Origin: Microcoleus sp. AS-A8
GTDB taxonomy: Bacteria > Cyanobacteriota > Cyanobacteriia > Cyanobacteriales > Coleofasciculaceae
Direction of reading: 5' to 3'
Assembly (NCBI GenBank): GCA_039962225.1
Contig: JAMPKV010000012.1
Span: 62,001-126,000, forward strand
Length of the DNA stretch: 64,000 nt
This document shows, one piece after another, positions 1 through 9,288 of this stretch (position 1 is the first letter of the stretch; each line of letters opens with the position of its first letter). A program made the translations under genes and the position numbers. The notes beneath the pieces were generated by a model. The model made no database searches and had not been told where the DNA came from. It was given only the letters and a program-made list of their open reading frames with translations.

Positions 1-574
1 CGTGTTCAGCTTCTTGTCTTGCGCTCAACCCTTCGACTTGACGAATCACCCCACGAGTTTGAGGAAAGCTGACATCACTCACCCGCACATCTTCTAACGC
101 AAAGCCTAAGCTATAAGACACTTCCGAATGGTCGAGGCTGTATTGGCGGATTTGTGCTCGTCCTTGAGTAGTCAACTGTTGCACCGTAAGCTGACCAATT
201 GCCACTCCTAGATTATCTTTGATGGCACTGGTGAGAGCTGCGATTGGGTCAGATAATTCTAAAGCAACCCGTTTTGCATCCACCACCTGGTACATGACAT
301 TCAGGGAAACATTAATCAAAAACTGGTCACGAGATAAAAAGTCCCCGTGAGAGACAATCTCCAGGTTCCGAACCTTACTATCGACTAGAATCAATTCGCA
401 CTGTTCAAGCAGGGGTAAGGCAAAGCTAAAATGACGCCCCGGTTTTAAGGTTCGCACCAGCCGACCATTTTTGACCAATAAACCTGTATATCCTGCCCCG
501 ATAAAGTCCATACTCAACCCAACCCAGCGCTCCGGGTTCAGCGTTTGGATCAGAGGGGAAGAGTGGCTAGACAT
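1..574 (-). CDS. SPFH/Band 7 domain protein (cut by window edge)
   Basis: The reverse strand reads open from an ATG at 574 to the window edge, giving about 191 residues of a protein whose C-terminus lies outside. The N-terminus (MSSHSSPLIQ) leads into a stretch typical of SPFH/Band 7 (stomatin-prohibitin-flotillin) proteins: a loop with GLLVKNGRLVRTLKPGRH, then beta-strand-like sequence with LILVDSKVRNLEI, then LTVQQLTTQGRAQI, the segment matching the usual end of the domain. Such proteins oligomerise on membranes and are often linked to protease control or membrane microdomains. No transmembrane segment is visible in the part present, and no good ribosome binding site precedes the ATG. The family call is fairly safe; the specific role is unknown. 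Confidence 0.72.
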   Translation of the reverse strand, partial: MSSHSSPLIQTLNPERWVGLSMDFIGAGYTGLLVKNGRLVRTLKPGRHFSFALPLLEQCELILVDSKVRNLEIVSHGDFLSRDQFLINVSLNVMYQVVDAKRVALELSDPIAALTSAIKDNLGVAIGQLTVQQLTTQGRAQIRQYSLDHSEVSYSLGFALEDVRVSDVSFPQTRGVIRQVEGLSARQEAEH

Positions 575-834
575 TAGGGTATAGGAGGAGTAATAGGGGA
601 AATGTCCTTCTTTAAGACTAACAAAGCTTTGTTCGGAGCGGCTTTGCTTTAGGCCAAGGGAATTTCATCTGTAATGTTATAGCTAGGTTGAGGAAGGCAG
701 AAGGCTTTCATGTTTTGTGAAGAAGGGGATTCAAACCTTCAGTCGTCAGCAAAGGTCAAGGCATTCCTTCTGCCTTCTGTCCTCTGCCTTTTTTGGTCGA
801 TGCTCTGGGTTAGGCCAATCAACACCTGAGTGGC

Positions 835-2250
835 TCAGGCTTTAAACCACCAAGGGTCAGAAACCACCTCGGTTTTAATCAAAAATGCTTTTTTTCGCAG
901 AAACCGCTTCAGTGCCGCAGCGCCCATCCGTGAGCCGCCCATGCCGGAAAATTTGTAGGAGTTTTTCTCGGCTTCGTGTATCAGTGCGGTTAATCCTGCA
1001 TCGTTGATACTGATGCCACCGGCATCGATATGGCGTGCTACTGCCAGTGCTTCTTCTACCGAACCCGCAAACACCGCCGCACTCAGTCCATAGAGCGTAT
1101 CGTTGGCTAGTGCGATCGCTTCCTCCATCGTGGAAAATGACATGACAGGCATAATCGGGCCAAAGGTTTCTTCCGTCATCACCTGCATCGAATGGTTAAC
1201 CTGCCTCAGCACTGTAGGACGGCACCACATACCCCCATCCAATTCTTCAACAACGCCGCCACAGCAAACAACGGCTCCCTTCTCAACCGCATCCTGTAAG
1301 TGTTCGCTAATGATTGCCGCCTGTCTTTGTGCAATAATCGGGCCAATTTCTCCACTTTCAACTGAGGGATAAGCTAATTGAACACGTTGTGCCTTTTCGA
1401 CCAGTTGCTCGACAAACGCCTCAACAATGGATTGTGCCACATAAATCCGCTCAATCGAGAGGCATGATTGCCCTGTGTTAGCAACTGAACCCCACAAAAT
1501 TGCCGATGTCGCTAACTCTAAATCCGCTGATTCTAAGACGAGCGCAGGGTCTTTTCCTCCCAACTCTAAAAAAGCAGGAATAAACCGCTTAGCGGCTGCC
1601 TCTGCTACTTTTCGACCCGTCGCCACACTTCCCGTAAAGCAGACTAAATCCACGGATTCAATTAAAGCCGCACCTGTGTCGCCCGCCCCTTCGACATAAA
1701 CCAAAACATCCCGCAATTGGGGAACGGCGGCAATCGTTTCTACCAGGGGTTCAATGAAGCGAGGAGCGATTTCACTCGGCTTAATCACAACAGAACAGCC
1801 TGCTAACAAGGCGGGTATGGTATCAATATTGGAAAGCAACAACGGAAAATTCCACGGGCTGATGACACCAACTAAGGGGTAAGGAATGAGTTGGTTTTGC
1901 CGCCGGACAAATGGAATTGCAGTTGCTGTTTCATCCTCAATCAACAATTCCGGTGCTAATCGGCACCAGCGATCAATGCTGGAGATGAAGGAGTCAATTT
2001 CCAGTAGGGAGACGGATAACCTCCCCGTGTCGGTGACTAATGCTTTGAGCAGTTGATCTTTATGAGATAAAACTGCTTGTTTCCACTGTTGCAACGCTTC
2101 AATTCGTGGCGCTAAACCTCCCTTTTGCCATGCCACTTGTGCATCTCGCAATTGGTTACATTGTTCAGTTAGTTGAGTGGATGTCGGCGGTGAAATCCAA
2201 TAATCAACATTTCCATGGCGAGGATTACGAACAGCAATTTTTTCACCCAT
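835..2250 (-). CDS. NAD(P)-dependent aldehyde dehydrogenase family protein
   Basis: A 471-residue protein of normal aldehyde dehydrogenase length. It has the core signatures: SPWNFP with Asn134 (transition-state stabilisation), the cofactor-binding FTGS around 206, ELGGK with general base Glu229, and NTGQSC with catalytic Cys263, then EETFGP and the C-terminal substrate-loop region. The family oxidises aldehydes to carboxylates with NAD(P)+ in the cytoplasm. The substrate cannot be read from the sequence; the short N-terminus fits fatty-aldehyde or apocarotenal-type enzymes of cyanobacteria as well as semialdehyde dehydrogenases. The ATG at 2250 is preceded by AGGAAT at a fitting distance. 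The gene stands alone, facing away from the methyltransferase pair behind it. Confidence 0.9.
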   Translation of the reverse strand: MGEKIAVRNPRHGNVDYWISPPTSTQLTEQCNQLRDAQVAWQKGGLAPRIEALQQWKQAVLSHKDQLLKALVTDTGRLSVSLLEIDSFISSIDRWCRLAPELLIEDETATAIPFVRRQNQLIPYPLVGVISPWNFPLLLSNIDTIPALLAGCSVVIKPSEIAPRFIEPLVETIAAVPQLRDVLVYVEGAGDTGAALIESVDLVCFTGSVATGRKVAEAAAKRFIPAFLELGGKDPALVLESADLELATSAILWGSVANTGQSCLSIERIYVAQSIVEAFVEQLVEKAQRVQLAYPSVESGEIGPIIAQRQAAIISEHLQDAVEKGAVVCCGGVVEELDGGMWCRPTVLRQVNHSMQVMTEETFGPIMPVMSFSTMEEAIALANDTLYGLSAAVFAGSVEEALAVARHIDAGGISINDAGLTALIHEAEKNSYKFSGMGGSRMGAAALKRFLRKKAFLIKTEVVSDPWWFKA

Positions 2251-2389
2251 TTTTTGATTCCTGAGAGATTATACTGAGTTGCTGTTTAACGTAGAATTTA
2301 ACGTACCACAGAGGCACAGAGTACGCTGAGGTAAGAGAAAGAGAGAGTTATACGTTTGAATGCAACTTGGTATTCGTGAGCAGATGCGC

Positions 2390-2671
2390 TTACCGAAGGG
2401 AATCCACCTCTTCCTCTATAACCCGCAACACCCGCGCAATATACTCCCTGCGCCATTGCTCTCGCTCTTGAGCCACTTGCTCATCCGGCTGGTAAGCCTC
2501 TATCTCCTCGAGCGATACAATCCCTTTGGCTTGGGCTATACGTTCGAGGGTGTCGAGACGTTCATGCAGGACAGATACTTCACCCACCAGCGCCATCACC
2601 ATCGCCAGTAACTTGTCGCTCTGAGCGTCATCAAAGTAAACCGGTCGTTTTCCTTTGGCTTTCTTTGCCAT
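2390..2671 (-). CDS. small basic/coiled-coil hypothetical protein
   Basis: About 93 residues, starting MAKKAKGKRPVYFDD. The ATG at 2671 is chosen because GGAGAGG lies 11 bases upstream; a longer version from 2716 would run into the end of the methyltransferase gene. After a lysine-rich start the protein is predicted to be mostly helical with heptad-like leucines (LLAMVMALVGEVSVLHERL), followed by an acidic linker and a basic amphipathic C-terminal helix. No catalytic motif is visible. It follows the methyltransferase after about 16 bases on the same strand and is probably co-transcribed with it. I do not recognise a family. Confidence 0.6.
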   Translation of the reverse strand: MAKKAKGKRPVYFDDAQSDKLLAMVMALVGEVSVLHERLDTLERIAQAKGIVSLEEIEAYQPDEQVAQEREQWRREYIARVLRVIEEEVDSLR

Positions 2672-2687
2672 GCAATCTGCCTCTCCG

Positions 2688-3851
2688 TTATTGACATTTA
2701 GTGGCAGCGAAGACAAACCAAGTGCCCCGACTGTTTATGCCGGCACTTTGAGCATTGTTCGTAGAATATTTGGCTTTCCATGCACCGTTGGGGACAAACG
2801 TGTGAATCACCTGATCTGCCTGAAAGCCTGCCTCTGTGGCAACTTTCATCAAGTCCAAATCCCGCATTGCGCTCCAGAAGGGTTCGTTGTTGTTAGCCGT
2901 TTGCCAATCGTACATAAAGGCTGTGAACGTATCCATGTCGCGATACAGAGGAGCCTCCCCATGAATCATCATCCCACCCGGAGCCAGCAGGCGATAACAC
3001 TCACGCATAACGTTGCGAATCGCTGGCGTCGGTATTTCATGCAACAGAATATGGGAGACAACCAAGTCAAAGGACTCGTCTGGGAAGTCAGTGCGTTCGG
3101 CATTCTGTTGAGAAAAGTGTACCCGCTTCCCTAAAGATTCTGCCCGTGCATGGGCATAACGCAGCATGGGAGCACCAATATCGATGGCATGAACTTCTGC
3201 ATCCGGGTAGGCATCGACGTAGGGCAAGGTACTGTGACCTACAGAACATCCCATGTCGAGAATTTTGCCAGGTCGGAACTCAGGATACTCCTTTTCCAGG
3301 TAATTGTGGACGATAGATAGACCCATGTCATCGTTGAGCGGACCTAACCAACCCCTGCCATAAACGTAGGTTCCGCGATCGTACACGGCAGCAACCGTCA
3401 CATCATCTTCCACGAACTCACTGTGATATCCACCCGGCATACAGTGAATGTCTACAGCCGTTTGGTAAGCAGGGGTTTTAAAATTGGGGTCGAGGGTTAA
3501 AGAACCGAATTTACTACCCTGATTTTGAGCACGCTCGATCAGCTTGGGAAGCTGGTGTTCCACACTAGAGGTGACCGACTCCCACATCATCTCCTGCTGA
3601 ATCCGCTGTAGGGCACTCCACCAACGATAGTAGGGTTGATTGAGCATCGCTTGGCGAATTTCATGACGATTGTTGGGTGGGTGCTGATGTTCCTGCTCAA
3701 ACTGTGGCTTGGCTACTTTTTCATAAATAACCTTATTGCCCGGAGATATTTGACTAAGAATGTGAGCTTTCAGGCTTTGCACAAAGTTTTGGCGTGCTAA
3801 CTCGTCATGGGTGGTGACGGGTAGCATAGCGTGTTTGAATTGTTGGTTCAT
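2688..3851 (-). CDS. class I SAM-dependent methyltransferase
   Basis: A 387-residue protein. Residues about 195-300 form a Rossmann-type methyltransferase core: motif I ILDMGCSVGHST (197-208), the acidic end of strand 2 HAIDIG, motif LVVSHILLHEIP (263-274) and the post-core RECYRLLAPGGMM. The first 160 residues are not part of the minimal fold; they are helical and carry the odd segment MPGGYHSE, so this is not a plain Methyltransf_11 protein. The methyl acceptor is unknown. N-terminal extensions of this kind are seen in small-molecule methyltransferases, but that is only suggestive. The downstream small coiled-coil gene is probably in the same transcript. Confidence 0.8.
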   Translation of the reverse strand: MNQQFKHAMLPVTTHDELARQNFVQSLKAHILSQISPGNKVIYEKVAKPQFEQEHQHPPNNRHEIRQAMLNQPYYRWWSALQRIQQEMMWESVTSSVEHQLPKLIERAQNQGSKFGSLTLDPNFKTPAYQTAVDIHCMPGGYHSEFVEDDVTVAAVYDRGTYVYGRGWLGPLNDDMGLSIVHNYLEKEYPEFRPGKILDMGCSVGHSTLPYVDAYPDAEVHAIDIGAPMLRYAHARAESLGKRVHFSQQNAERTDFPDESFDLVVSHILLHEIPTPAIRNVMRECYRLLAPGGMMIHGEAPLYRDMDTFTAFMYDWQTANNNEPFWSAMRDLDLMKVATEAGFQADQVIHTFVPNGAWKAKYSTNNAQSAGINSRGTWFVFAATKCQ

Positions 3852-3903
3852 GATGCCACCTTCAATACAGTATTTTCAGTCTACTGTGCCCTTGGTTGGA
3901 GGT

Positions 3904-6507
3904 TCACATCATATTCAATGGATTGACATCAATCGTTAGGCTGATATCTTTCGGACAACGCTCACGCAACTGTGCCAAGTTCGGTAACACTACAGGCACA
4001 TCGAGCGGAAACTTCAGCAAAATCTGCCAACGATAGCGACGAGCAACCCGCATAATACTTGCAGGTGCTGGCCCCAATATTTCATAACCGGACTCAGTCG
4101 TACTTAATTGATCGACTAGCGCAACAGCCGTGTTCTCCACATCGGCTGCATCCAAACCACTCAACCGCAAGAGAATCAGATGCCCATAGGGGGGATATTG
4201 CAGGGCTGCGCGTTGTTCTAATTCTGTTTGAGCGAAGGATTCATAGTCGTGACCCCTGACGGCTTGAATCACGGGATGTTGGGGAGAGTAAGTTTGAATA
4301 ATCACCCGACCCGGCTCATCACCACGACCGGCACGACCCGCAACCTGAGTCAGGGTTTGAAATGTCCGTTCGGCGGCTCTATAATCGGCTAAATTCAGCA
4401 GTCCATCGGCGGAAACAACCCCTACCAGAGTTACCTGAGCGATATCTAACCCTTTGGTCAGCATTTGGGTGCCAATTAAAAGGTCAGCTTCCCCATGAGC
4501 AAATTTGGTCAGCAGCGTTCGGTGTGCCCCCTTCGTCCGGGTGGTGTCGCTATCAAACCGGATGATCCGCAGCTGGGGAAATTGTTGGGTTAATTCTTGG
4601 GCAAGGCGTTGGGTACCACTGCCGAAAAACTTCAGGTAAGGGGATGTGCATTCAGGGCAATGAGGAGGATGGAGTTGCGTATGGTTGCAATAGTGACATC
4701 GAAGTAATTGAGTCGCTCCCTCGTGGGTGTAGTGATAGGAGAGTGAAACATCACAGTTCGGGCATTCTACCACATAGCCACAACTCCGACAAGAGACAAA
4801 AGTACTGTGTCCCCGTCGGGGAATAAATAAGATGCCTTGTTGACCCTGTGATTGTAACTGTTGTAATGCCCTGTAAAGCGATCGACTAAAAATGGAGCGA
4901 TTCCCCTGTTGTAATTCTTGCCGCATGTCTACAATTTCCACGGGCGGCATGGGTCGGGATTGAATGCGTTCTGGGAGGGAGAGGTAATAGGCGGTTGAAG
5001 GTTGCAGGTTAGAAGGTTGTTCGCCAAAGGCGTTCCCGAAGGGTAGGTTGGTTTGGGTTACAGGTTGCAGGCTATTTTTCAAACCTTCAACGTTCAACCT
5101 TCCAACGTTTAACTCTACCCAGGTTTCGAGGGAGGGGGTGGCGGAACCTAGAATCAGAGGGCAGTTTTCGAGTTCAGCACGCCATTTGGCGACAGTACGG
5201 GCGTGGTAGGTGGGGGCAGGTTGGTCTTGCTTAAAGCTGGAGTCGTGTTCTTCATCCAAGACCATTAAACCCAGTTTGGGCAAGGGGGCAAAGATGGCAC
5301 TGCGAGTACCAATGACGACTTGTGGTTCCCCAGTCAGCATCTGTCGCCAAGTGTCGTAGCGTTCCCCATCCGAGAGGGCGCTGTGATAAACGTTGACTTT
5401 GTTGCCGAAACGGGCGCGGAAACGGTCGGTGAGTTGGGGCGTTAAGCCAATTTCCGGGACGAGGACAAGAGCCGATTTGCCTTGCTGTAGGATGGGTGCG
5501 ATCGCTTGTAAATAAACTTCCGTTTTTCCCGAACCCGTCACCCCATGCAACAGCACTTGGGCACAGTGATCAAGACCCGTAATCACCTGCAACGCCTCTG
5601 CCTGTTGCCCTGTTAAGGCTTTCGGTCGATCGCCGGCTACGACGGGTTCTGTAGAAGTTCGTAAAACTTCCCTTTCTTGAATCACCACATACCCTTTCTC
5701 CTCTAGCTTCTTGAGGGTTGAAGAGGTTGTATGGCACGTTTGTAGCAATTCGGTCAGCCATAAATCACCGCCGCGACGCCTGAGTACATCCAGAATTTCC
5801 TGTTGCCGCTGCGTTAAGTCACTGGTAAAGGTATATCCGACTAGGGTTACGGCTTGTTTAAGTTTGGGACGTGTTGGCTTAGGGTGTTCGAGATAACTTT
5901 CTACCCAACCGCGTTTAATTAAGTCCTTTAACCCCCAACTAGCTCCTCTCACTTGGCGTTGGAGGTATTTCCAGCTAAAGTCTCCATCCGCTTGAGTTTT
6001 AAGAATGGCTAAAATTTGACCTGCGGCTGGATGGACAACGGTATCGGCATTGTTGGGAAGTTTTTCAGGATGGAGGCGAATGCGACGCTGCGATCGCGCA
6101 AGTAATCCTGGAGGTAGAGCTACTCGGATGACTGAGATCAAAGGAGTGCAATAATATTGAGCCACTCCTTCTAACAGTTTCCAGTAGTAAGTCGGGAAAA
6201 AGCCCGAACCAATAACCTCCTCAACCTCCCGAATTTTATCGGGTGCTAAGTCAAGAGGTGGTGAGTCCAAAAGACGGATGGCGATCGCACCAATCTGCTG
6301 CGACCCAAATGGCACACTCAAAATATCCCCTGGTTGTACATCTAACTCCGATGGCAACCGATAAGTATATAGTTTCTGCTCTTGCTGTTGGTCTTGCTGT
6401 ACTCCCGGACAATCCACCAGCACTTCAACCCATCGATTCTCACGCGCACCAGAGCGATAAGACGCCCCAGGCTCAGCCAGAATCAGACCACTAGGGGAAT
6501 TAGACAT
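3904..6507 (-). CDS. priA: primosomal protein N' (replication restart helicase PriA)
   Basis: PriA reloads the replication machinery at stalled forks. The sequence shows the N-terminal DNA-binding part (from MSNSPSGLILAEPG), a superfamily 2 helicase core with Walker A GVTGSGKTE and the DEEHD box, and a zinc-binding insert with four CxxC pairs (CRSC, CPNC, CHYC, CPEC), ending in the conserved C-terminal domain. I take the ATG at 6507; an in-frame TTG at 6573 would add 22 residues that do not look like PriA. Unusual: between the conserved SATPSLETW and YYLSLPERI stretches there is a low-complexity insert of about 35 residues (DNA about 4995-5118) made of LNV-GLN-like and NLQPS-like units that look like a translated dispersed repeat. 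Confidence 0.95.
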   Translation of the reverse strand: MSNSPSGLILAEPGASYRSGARENRWVEVLVDCPGVQQDQQQEQKLYTYRLPSELDVQPGDILSVPFGSQQIGAIAIRLLDSPPLDLAPDKIREVEEVIGSGFFPTYYWKLLEGVAQYYCTPLISVIRVALPPGLLARSQRRIRLHPEKLPNNADTVVHPAAGQILAILKTQADGDFSWKYLQRQVRGASWGLKDLIKRGWVESYLEHPKPTRPKLKQAVTLVGYTFTSDLTQRQQEILDVLRRRGGDLWLTELLQTCHTTSSTLKKLEEKGYVVIQEREVLRTSTEPVVAGDRPKALTGQQAEALQVITGLDHCAQVLLHGVTGSGKTEVYLQAIAPILQQGKSALVLVPEIGLTPQLTDRFRARFGNKVNVYHSALSDGERYDTWRQMLTGEPQVVIGTRSAIFAPLPKLGLMVLDEEHDSSFKQDQPAPTYHARTVAKWRAELENCPLILGSATPSLETWVELNVGRLNVEGLKNSLQPVTQTNLPFGNAFGEQPSNLQPSTAYYLSLPERIQSRPMPPVEIVDMRQELQQGNRSIFSRSLYRALQQLQSQGQQGILFIPRRGHSTFVSCRSCGYVVECPNCDVSLSYHYTHEGATQLLRCHYCNHTQLHPPHCPECTSPYLKFFGSGTQRLAQELTQQFPQLRIIRFDSDTTRTKGAHRTLLTKFAHGEADLLIGTQMLTKGLDIAQVTLVGVVSADGLLNLADYRAAERTFQTLTQVAGRAGRGDEPGRVIIQTYSPQHPVIQAVRGHDYESFAQTELEQRAALQYPPYGHLILLRLSGLDAADVENTAVALVDQLSTTESGYEILGPAPASIMRVARRYRWQILLKFPLDVPVVLPNLAQLRERCPKDISLTIDVNPLNMM
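4995..5118. repeat. in-frame repeat insertion within priA
   Basis: Inside priA, GGTTG/AACCTTC-type units recur: aggttgcaggttagaaggtt, then ggttacaggttgcaggc, then aaccttcaacgttcaacctt, flanking a gttcgccaaaggcgttcccg segment. The last piece resembles a separate dispersed repeat type (compare ccctacggggaaggcgttagcg near 10842). Length is a multiple of three and the frame is kept. It lies in the variable loop between helicase motif III and the next conserved block, so the protein may tolerate it. Confidence 0.6.
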
Positions 6508-7218
6508 ATCATCAACCCTACTCACCAACAAGATCTCCAAGGCTTTCGGAGGTCGTGCCTTGCCACTTGTCAATTTTAGCTGGCTGTTGTGGAGAAACGA
6601 CGGGTCAGCCCGAATCAGACGCCCCTCTTGGGAGATGAGAGAGCCGCAAAGGGGCAGAGTGGTTGAGCCATAGGAGTTAGCCTTTTCTCACTATGGGTAG
6701 AGAGGACAGCCTCAGCGTGTATGAGATTCTGTTTCTATAGCAAAGTTAATTTAAAGAAACGATTTCACTGGGATTAGTTCCCGCTTTATCACACTCATCA
6801 TCTAAGTTCAGTGTTCAATTTTTGGTAGGTTGTTGTCAAATGTAAAAACTCTTATCAATGTCAGGAATTCTGAAAATTGCCGAGTTTGCCTTGGCTCTAG
6901 GATTGCAATGGTTTGGTTTTTCACCCAATACACCAATCTTGTTTATTTTTTTGTAATCAAAGAGCTAGCCAAATACATTCTGGTAGCCTTAAAATCAGAG
7001 TTTTCCACTCCCTAAAATCTGGCTCATCACTGGATGAAGGTTGTGGCACAATCGCTTATATCTCCTGTTTCTCTGCCTTTTTGGAGCTTCTTCACAAGCT
7101 AACCCTCTCTTTATTAAAACTTGCGTCGAGGAAAGCCTGTTTTTCGTTACAGCTAAGGCTAAACCCCTTAGTCCAACCTTCTCCAAATCCTTTCTACGCT
7201 CATCCCTCAATTTACGCT
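6508..7218. other. intergenic region between priA and the sigma factor gene
   Basis: This 711-base stretch separates the divergent priA and sigma-factor genes and must hold both promoters. I see no convincing gene: the open frames on either strand lack ribosome binding sites and protein-like composition. The part from about 6720 to 7010 is AT-rich. The frame of the sigma gene is open upstream to about 6913 but reads as unrelated sequence before the ATG at 7219. No clear -35/-10 pair or known RNA motif could be assigned. Confidence 0.5.
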
Positions 7219-8346
7219 ATGAATATTACTGAGTTGAACCAAGCCGATACTCTCAAGTTTACAGAAGATCCAGAATTTTTTAACAATGACAATTTAGAGA
7301 TAGAGGAACCGGATTTAGCTCTTGTAGAAGTCGAGTTCTCTGACTCCAAAGACACACTAACAACAGGTCGTCGTTCTTCGGGTTATAGCAAAACGAGTTC
7401 GGATGACACAGTGGGCGCTTTCTTTAAAGAAATGGCTCGTTACCCCTTGCTTAAGCCCGAAGAAGAGGTAGAGCTAGCCAAGAATGTCCAGTTCTTAGTA
7501 GAAATTGATCAACTCCAGGAACGCTTGCAGGCTAACTTAGGCCGCAGGCCAGCTAAAGCTGAACTGGCTAAACAACTGAATATGACAGAACGTCAGTTGG
7601 AAAACCGCCTCTATCGGGGGCGTGTAGCCAAGCGCAAAATGATTCGTTCTAACCTACGCTTAGTGGTTTCAATTGCTAAGCGGTACTTAAACCGAGGAGT
7701 GCCTTTTCTGGATTTGATTCAAGAAGGTGCCTTGGGATTGAATCGTGCGACGGAAAAATTCGACCCAGAGAAAGGCTACAAATTCTCGACTTATGCTTAC
7801 TGGTGGATTCGTCAGGCCATTACCCGCACAATTGCCAACGATGCACGCACTATCCGTTTGCCGATTCATATTGTTGAAAAACTCAATAAACTCAAAAAAG
7901 CTCAGCGCGAACTCAAGCAAGGGCTGCAACGGAACCCGAATGAAGAAGAATTAGCGAAAGCGTTAGATATTACGCCTTCTAATTTGCGCCAATTGCTACA
8001 ATTACGCAGGCGATCGCTCTCTCTGAATCATCGAGTGGGTAAGGGAGAAGATACAGAACTCGTGGATTTGCTCGAAGACAACGAACTGCGGTTGCCGGAA
8101 GAGCAAATGAGCGAAACCATGATGCGCCAAGAAATTTGGGAAGTCTTGAGTGATGTGCTCACGGAGCGGGAAAAAGATGTCATTTCGCTACGCTATGGTT
8201 TAGCCAGTAGTGAACCCTACACCCTAGAAGAAGTCGGCGGGATGTTCAATCTTTCCCGCGAACGCGTGCGCCAAATTCAAAGCAAAGCGATGCGTAAACT
8301 ACGTCGTCCTCAAGTGGCTCGACGCCTGAAAGGTTGGTTGACTTAG
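7219..8346 (+). CDS. sigC: group 2 RNA polymerase sigma factor, SigC-like
   Basis: A 375-residue sigma-70 family protein. An acidic N-terminal tail (about 1-60) precedes region 1.2 (DTVGAFFKEMARYPLL), region 2 with the core-binding and -10 recognition helices (NLRLVVSIAKRYLNRG, FSTYAYWWIRQAI), region 3, and region 4 with its helix-turn-helix (TLEEVGGMFNLSRERVRQI). Region 1.1 of the primary sigma factor is missing, which makes it group 2. The FFKEMARYPLL form of region 1.2, instead of the YLxxIGRxxLL usual in SigA/B/D/E, and the spacer with LGRRPAKAELAKQLN argue for SigC, which is linked to stationary phase, heat and nitrogen/carbon responses in cyanobacteria. The exact group 2 member is inferred. 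The start is the ATG after tttacgct. Confidence 0.85.
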   Translation: MNITELNQADTLKFTEDPEFFNNDNLEIEEPDLALVEVEFSDSKDTLTTGRRSSGYSKTSSDDTVGAFFKEMARYPLLKPEEEVELAKNVQFLVEIDQLQERLQANLGRRPAKAELAKQLNMTERQLENRLYRGRVAKRKMIRSNLRLVVSIAKRYLNRGVPFLDLIQEGALGLNRATEKFDPEKGYKFSTYAYWWIRQAITRTIANDARTIRLPIHIVEKLNKLKKAQRELKQGLQRNPNEEELAKALDITPSNLRQLLQLRRRSLSLNHRVGKGEDTELVDLLEDNELRLPEEQMSETMMRQEIWEVLSDVLTEREKDVISLRYGLASSEPYTLEEVGGMFNLSRERVRQIQSKAMRKLRRPQVARRLKGWLT

Positions 8347-8430
8347 AACTCATGCCGTAACGGGTCATTAGTTGTTAGTAAAACCCTGTACAATAAGGCG
8401 TTTGGCTAATGACTAATGACTTGACTTTTT

Positions 8431-8934
8431 ATGGGTGAGTTCACGATACGGCCTGCAACACCAATAGATGTGCCTGTGCTGTTTAATTTAATTCAGGCAC
8501 TGGCAGAGTATGAAAAACTTTCCCACGCCGTTACTGGCAATCCGGAGGCGCTCCTGGATCATCTATTTGGTGCCAAACCTTATGCAGAGGCGATACTGGC
8601 AGAGGACGCTGGGCAAGCCGTGGGATTTGCCTTGTTTTTCCCGAACTACTCCACTTTTTTAACCAAACCAGGAATTTATCTCGAAGATTTATTTGTCCTG
8701 CCGGAGTTTCGGCGCAAGGGTATTGGTAAAGCCATTCTGCAATACCTGGCGCGGTTAGTGGTTGAGCGGGACTTTGGGCGTTTGGAATGGAGTGTACTGG
8801 ATTGGAATGAGCCTGCGATCGCATTTTATGAGACACTAGGAGCCTCAGTCTTACCGGACTGGCGAATTTGCCGGGTGATGGGCGATTCTCTCACTCAGCT
8901 TGCCACGTCCATCTTCCCAGACCCTATCGGCTAA
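8431..8934 (+). CDS. GNAT family N-acetyltransferase
   Basis: A 167-residue single-domain acetyltransferase starting MGEFTIRPATPIDV. The acetyl-CoA binding motif A is clear (VLPEFRRKGIGKAIL) and followed by the C-terminal strand-helix WNEPAIAFYETLGA. The pattern LIQALAEYEKL near the N-terminus and LEDLFV before motif A match the diamine/thialysine N-acetyltransferase branch (SSAT-like), so a small amine is the likely acceptor; this is family-based inference. It lies 84 bases behind the sigma factor gene on the same strand. The spacer contains a short ctaatgactaatgac direct repeat, so joint transcription is uncertain. Confidence 0.88.
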   Translation: MGEFTIRPATPIDVPVLFNLIQALAEYEKLSHAVTGNPEALLDHLFGAKPYAEAILAEDAGQAVGFALFFPNYSTFLTKPGIYLEDLFVLPEFRRKGIGKAILQYLARLVVERDFGRLEWSVLDWNEPAIAFYETLGASVLPDWRICRVMGDSLTQLATSIFPDPIG

Positions 8935-9081
8935 TCTATCGAAAGATGAACTTCTGTTGATAGATGCTGATAAATTATCAACAAGTGTATCTTTGTTAGT
9001 TGCAGTAGAGACTGTTCGGGAGAAAATAAGTACATCTACTCAAGATTCAATCAAAGTATTTCGAGTTGAGAGGAGAATATT

Positions 9082-9288
9082 ATGACTATTTGGGTGAATG
9101 AACAGCTTGATCCATCGGGTCTCCTCTATTCCTGTATTGCCTGTTGCGATGAACAGCAAGCGCAGGATTGCCATGAGTCTTTCGAGCAGAATTTGACAGA
9201 CGATCAAAAGTTAGCGGGTTGGGTAGCACGTTTGAGAACGGTGAGTTCCTGGGATGAAGTGCCAGTTAATGCGTTGAAGTTGGATTAG
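9082..9288 (+). CDS. small acidic cysteine-containing hypothetical protein
   Basis: A 68-residue protein starting MTIWVNEQLDPSG, with a good ribosome binding site (gagaggag) about 7 bases before the ATG. It is acidic and has four cysteines in the first third (CIACC and DC). No signal peptide or membrane segment is visible. The compact composition and clear translation signal make it a credible gene, but I do not recognise a family. It sits 147 bases behind the acetyltransferase gene. Confidence 0.6.
   Translation: MTIWVNEQLDPSGLLYSCIACCDEQQAQDCHESFEQNLTDDQKLAGWVARLRTVSSWDEVPVNALKLD

Noticed and set aside
720-745. ggggattcaaacc resembling a tRNA T-loop.
   Set aside because: No acceptor stem, anticodon arm or D arm can be built around it.
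2655-3134. A 159-codon frame antisense to the methyltransferase gene.
   Set aside because: The methyltransferase motifs on the other strand are clear and the antisense product is unlike any known protein.
6913-7218. Upstream in-frame extension of the sigma factor.
   Set aside because: The extra 102 codons read as unrelated sequence with no sigma region 1.1 character; the ATG at 7219 fits group 2 sigma factors.
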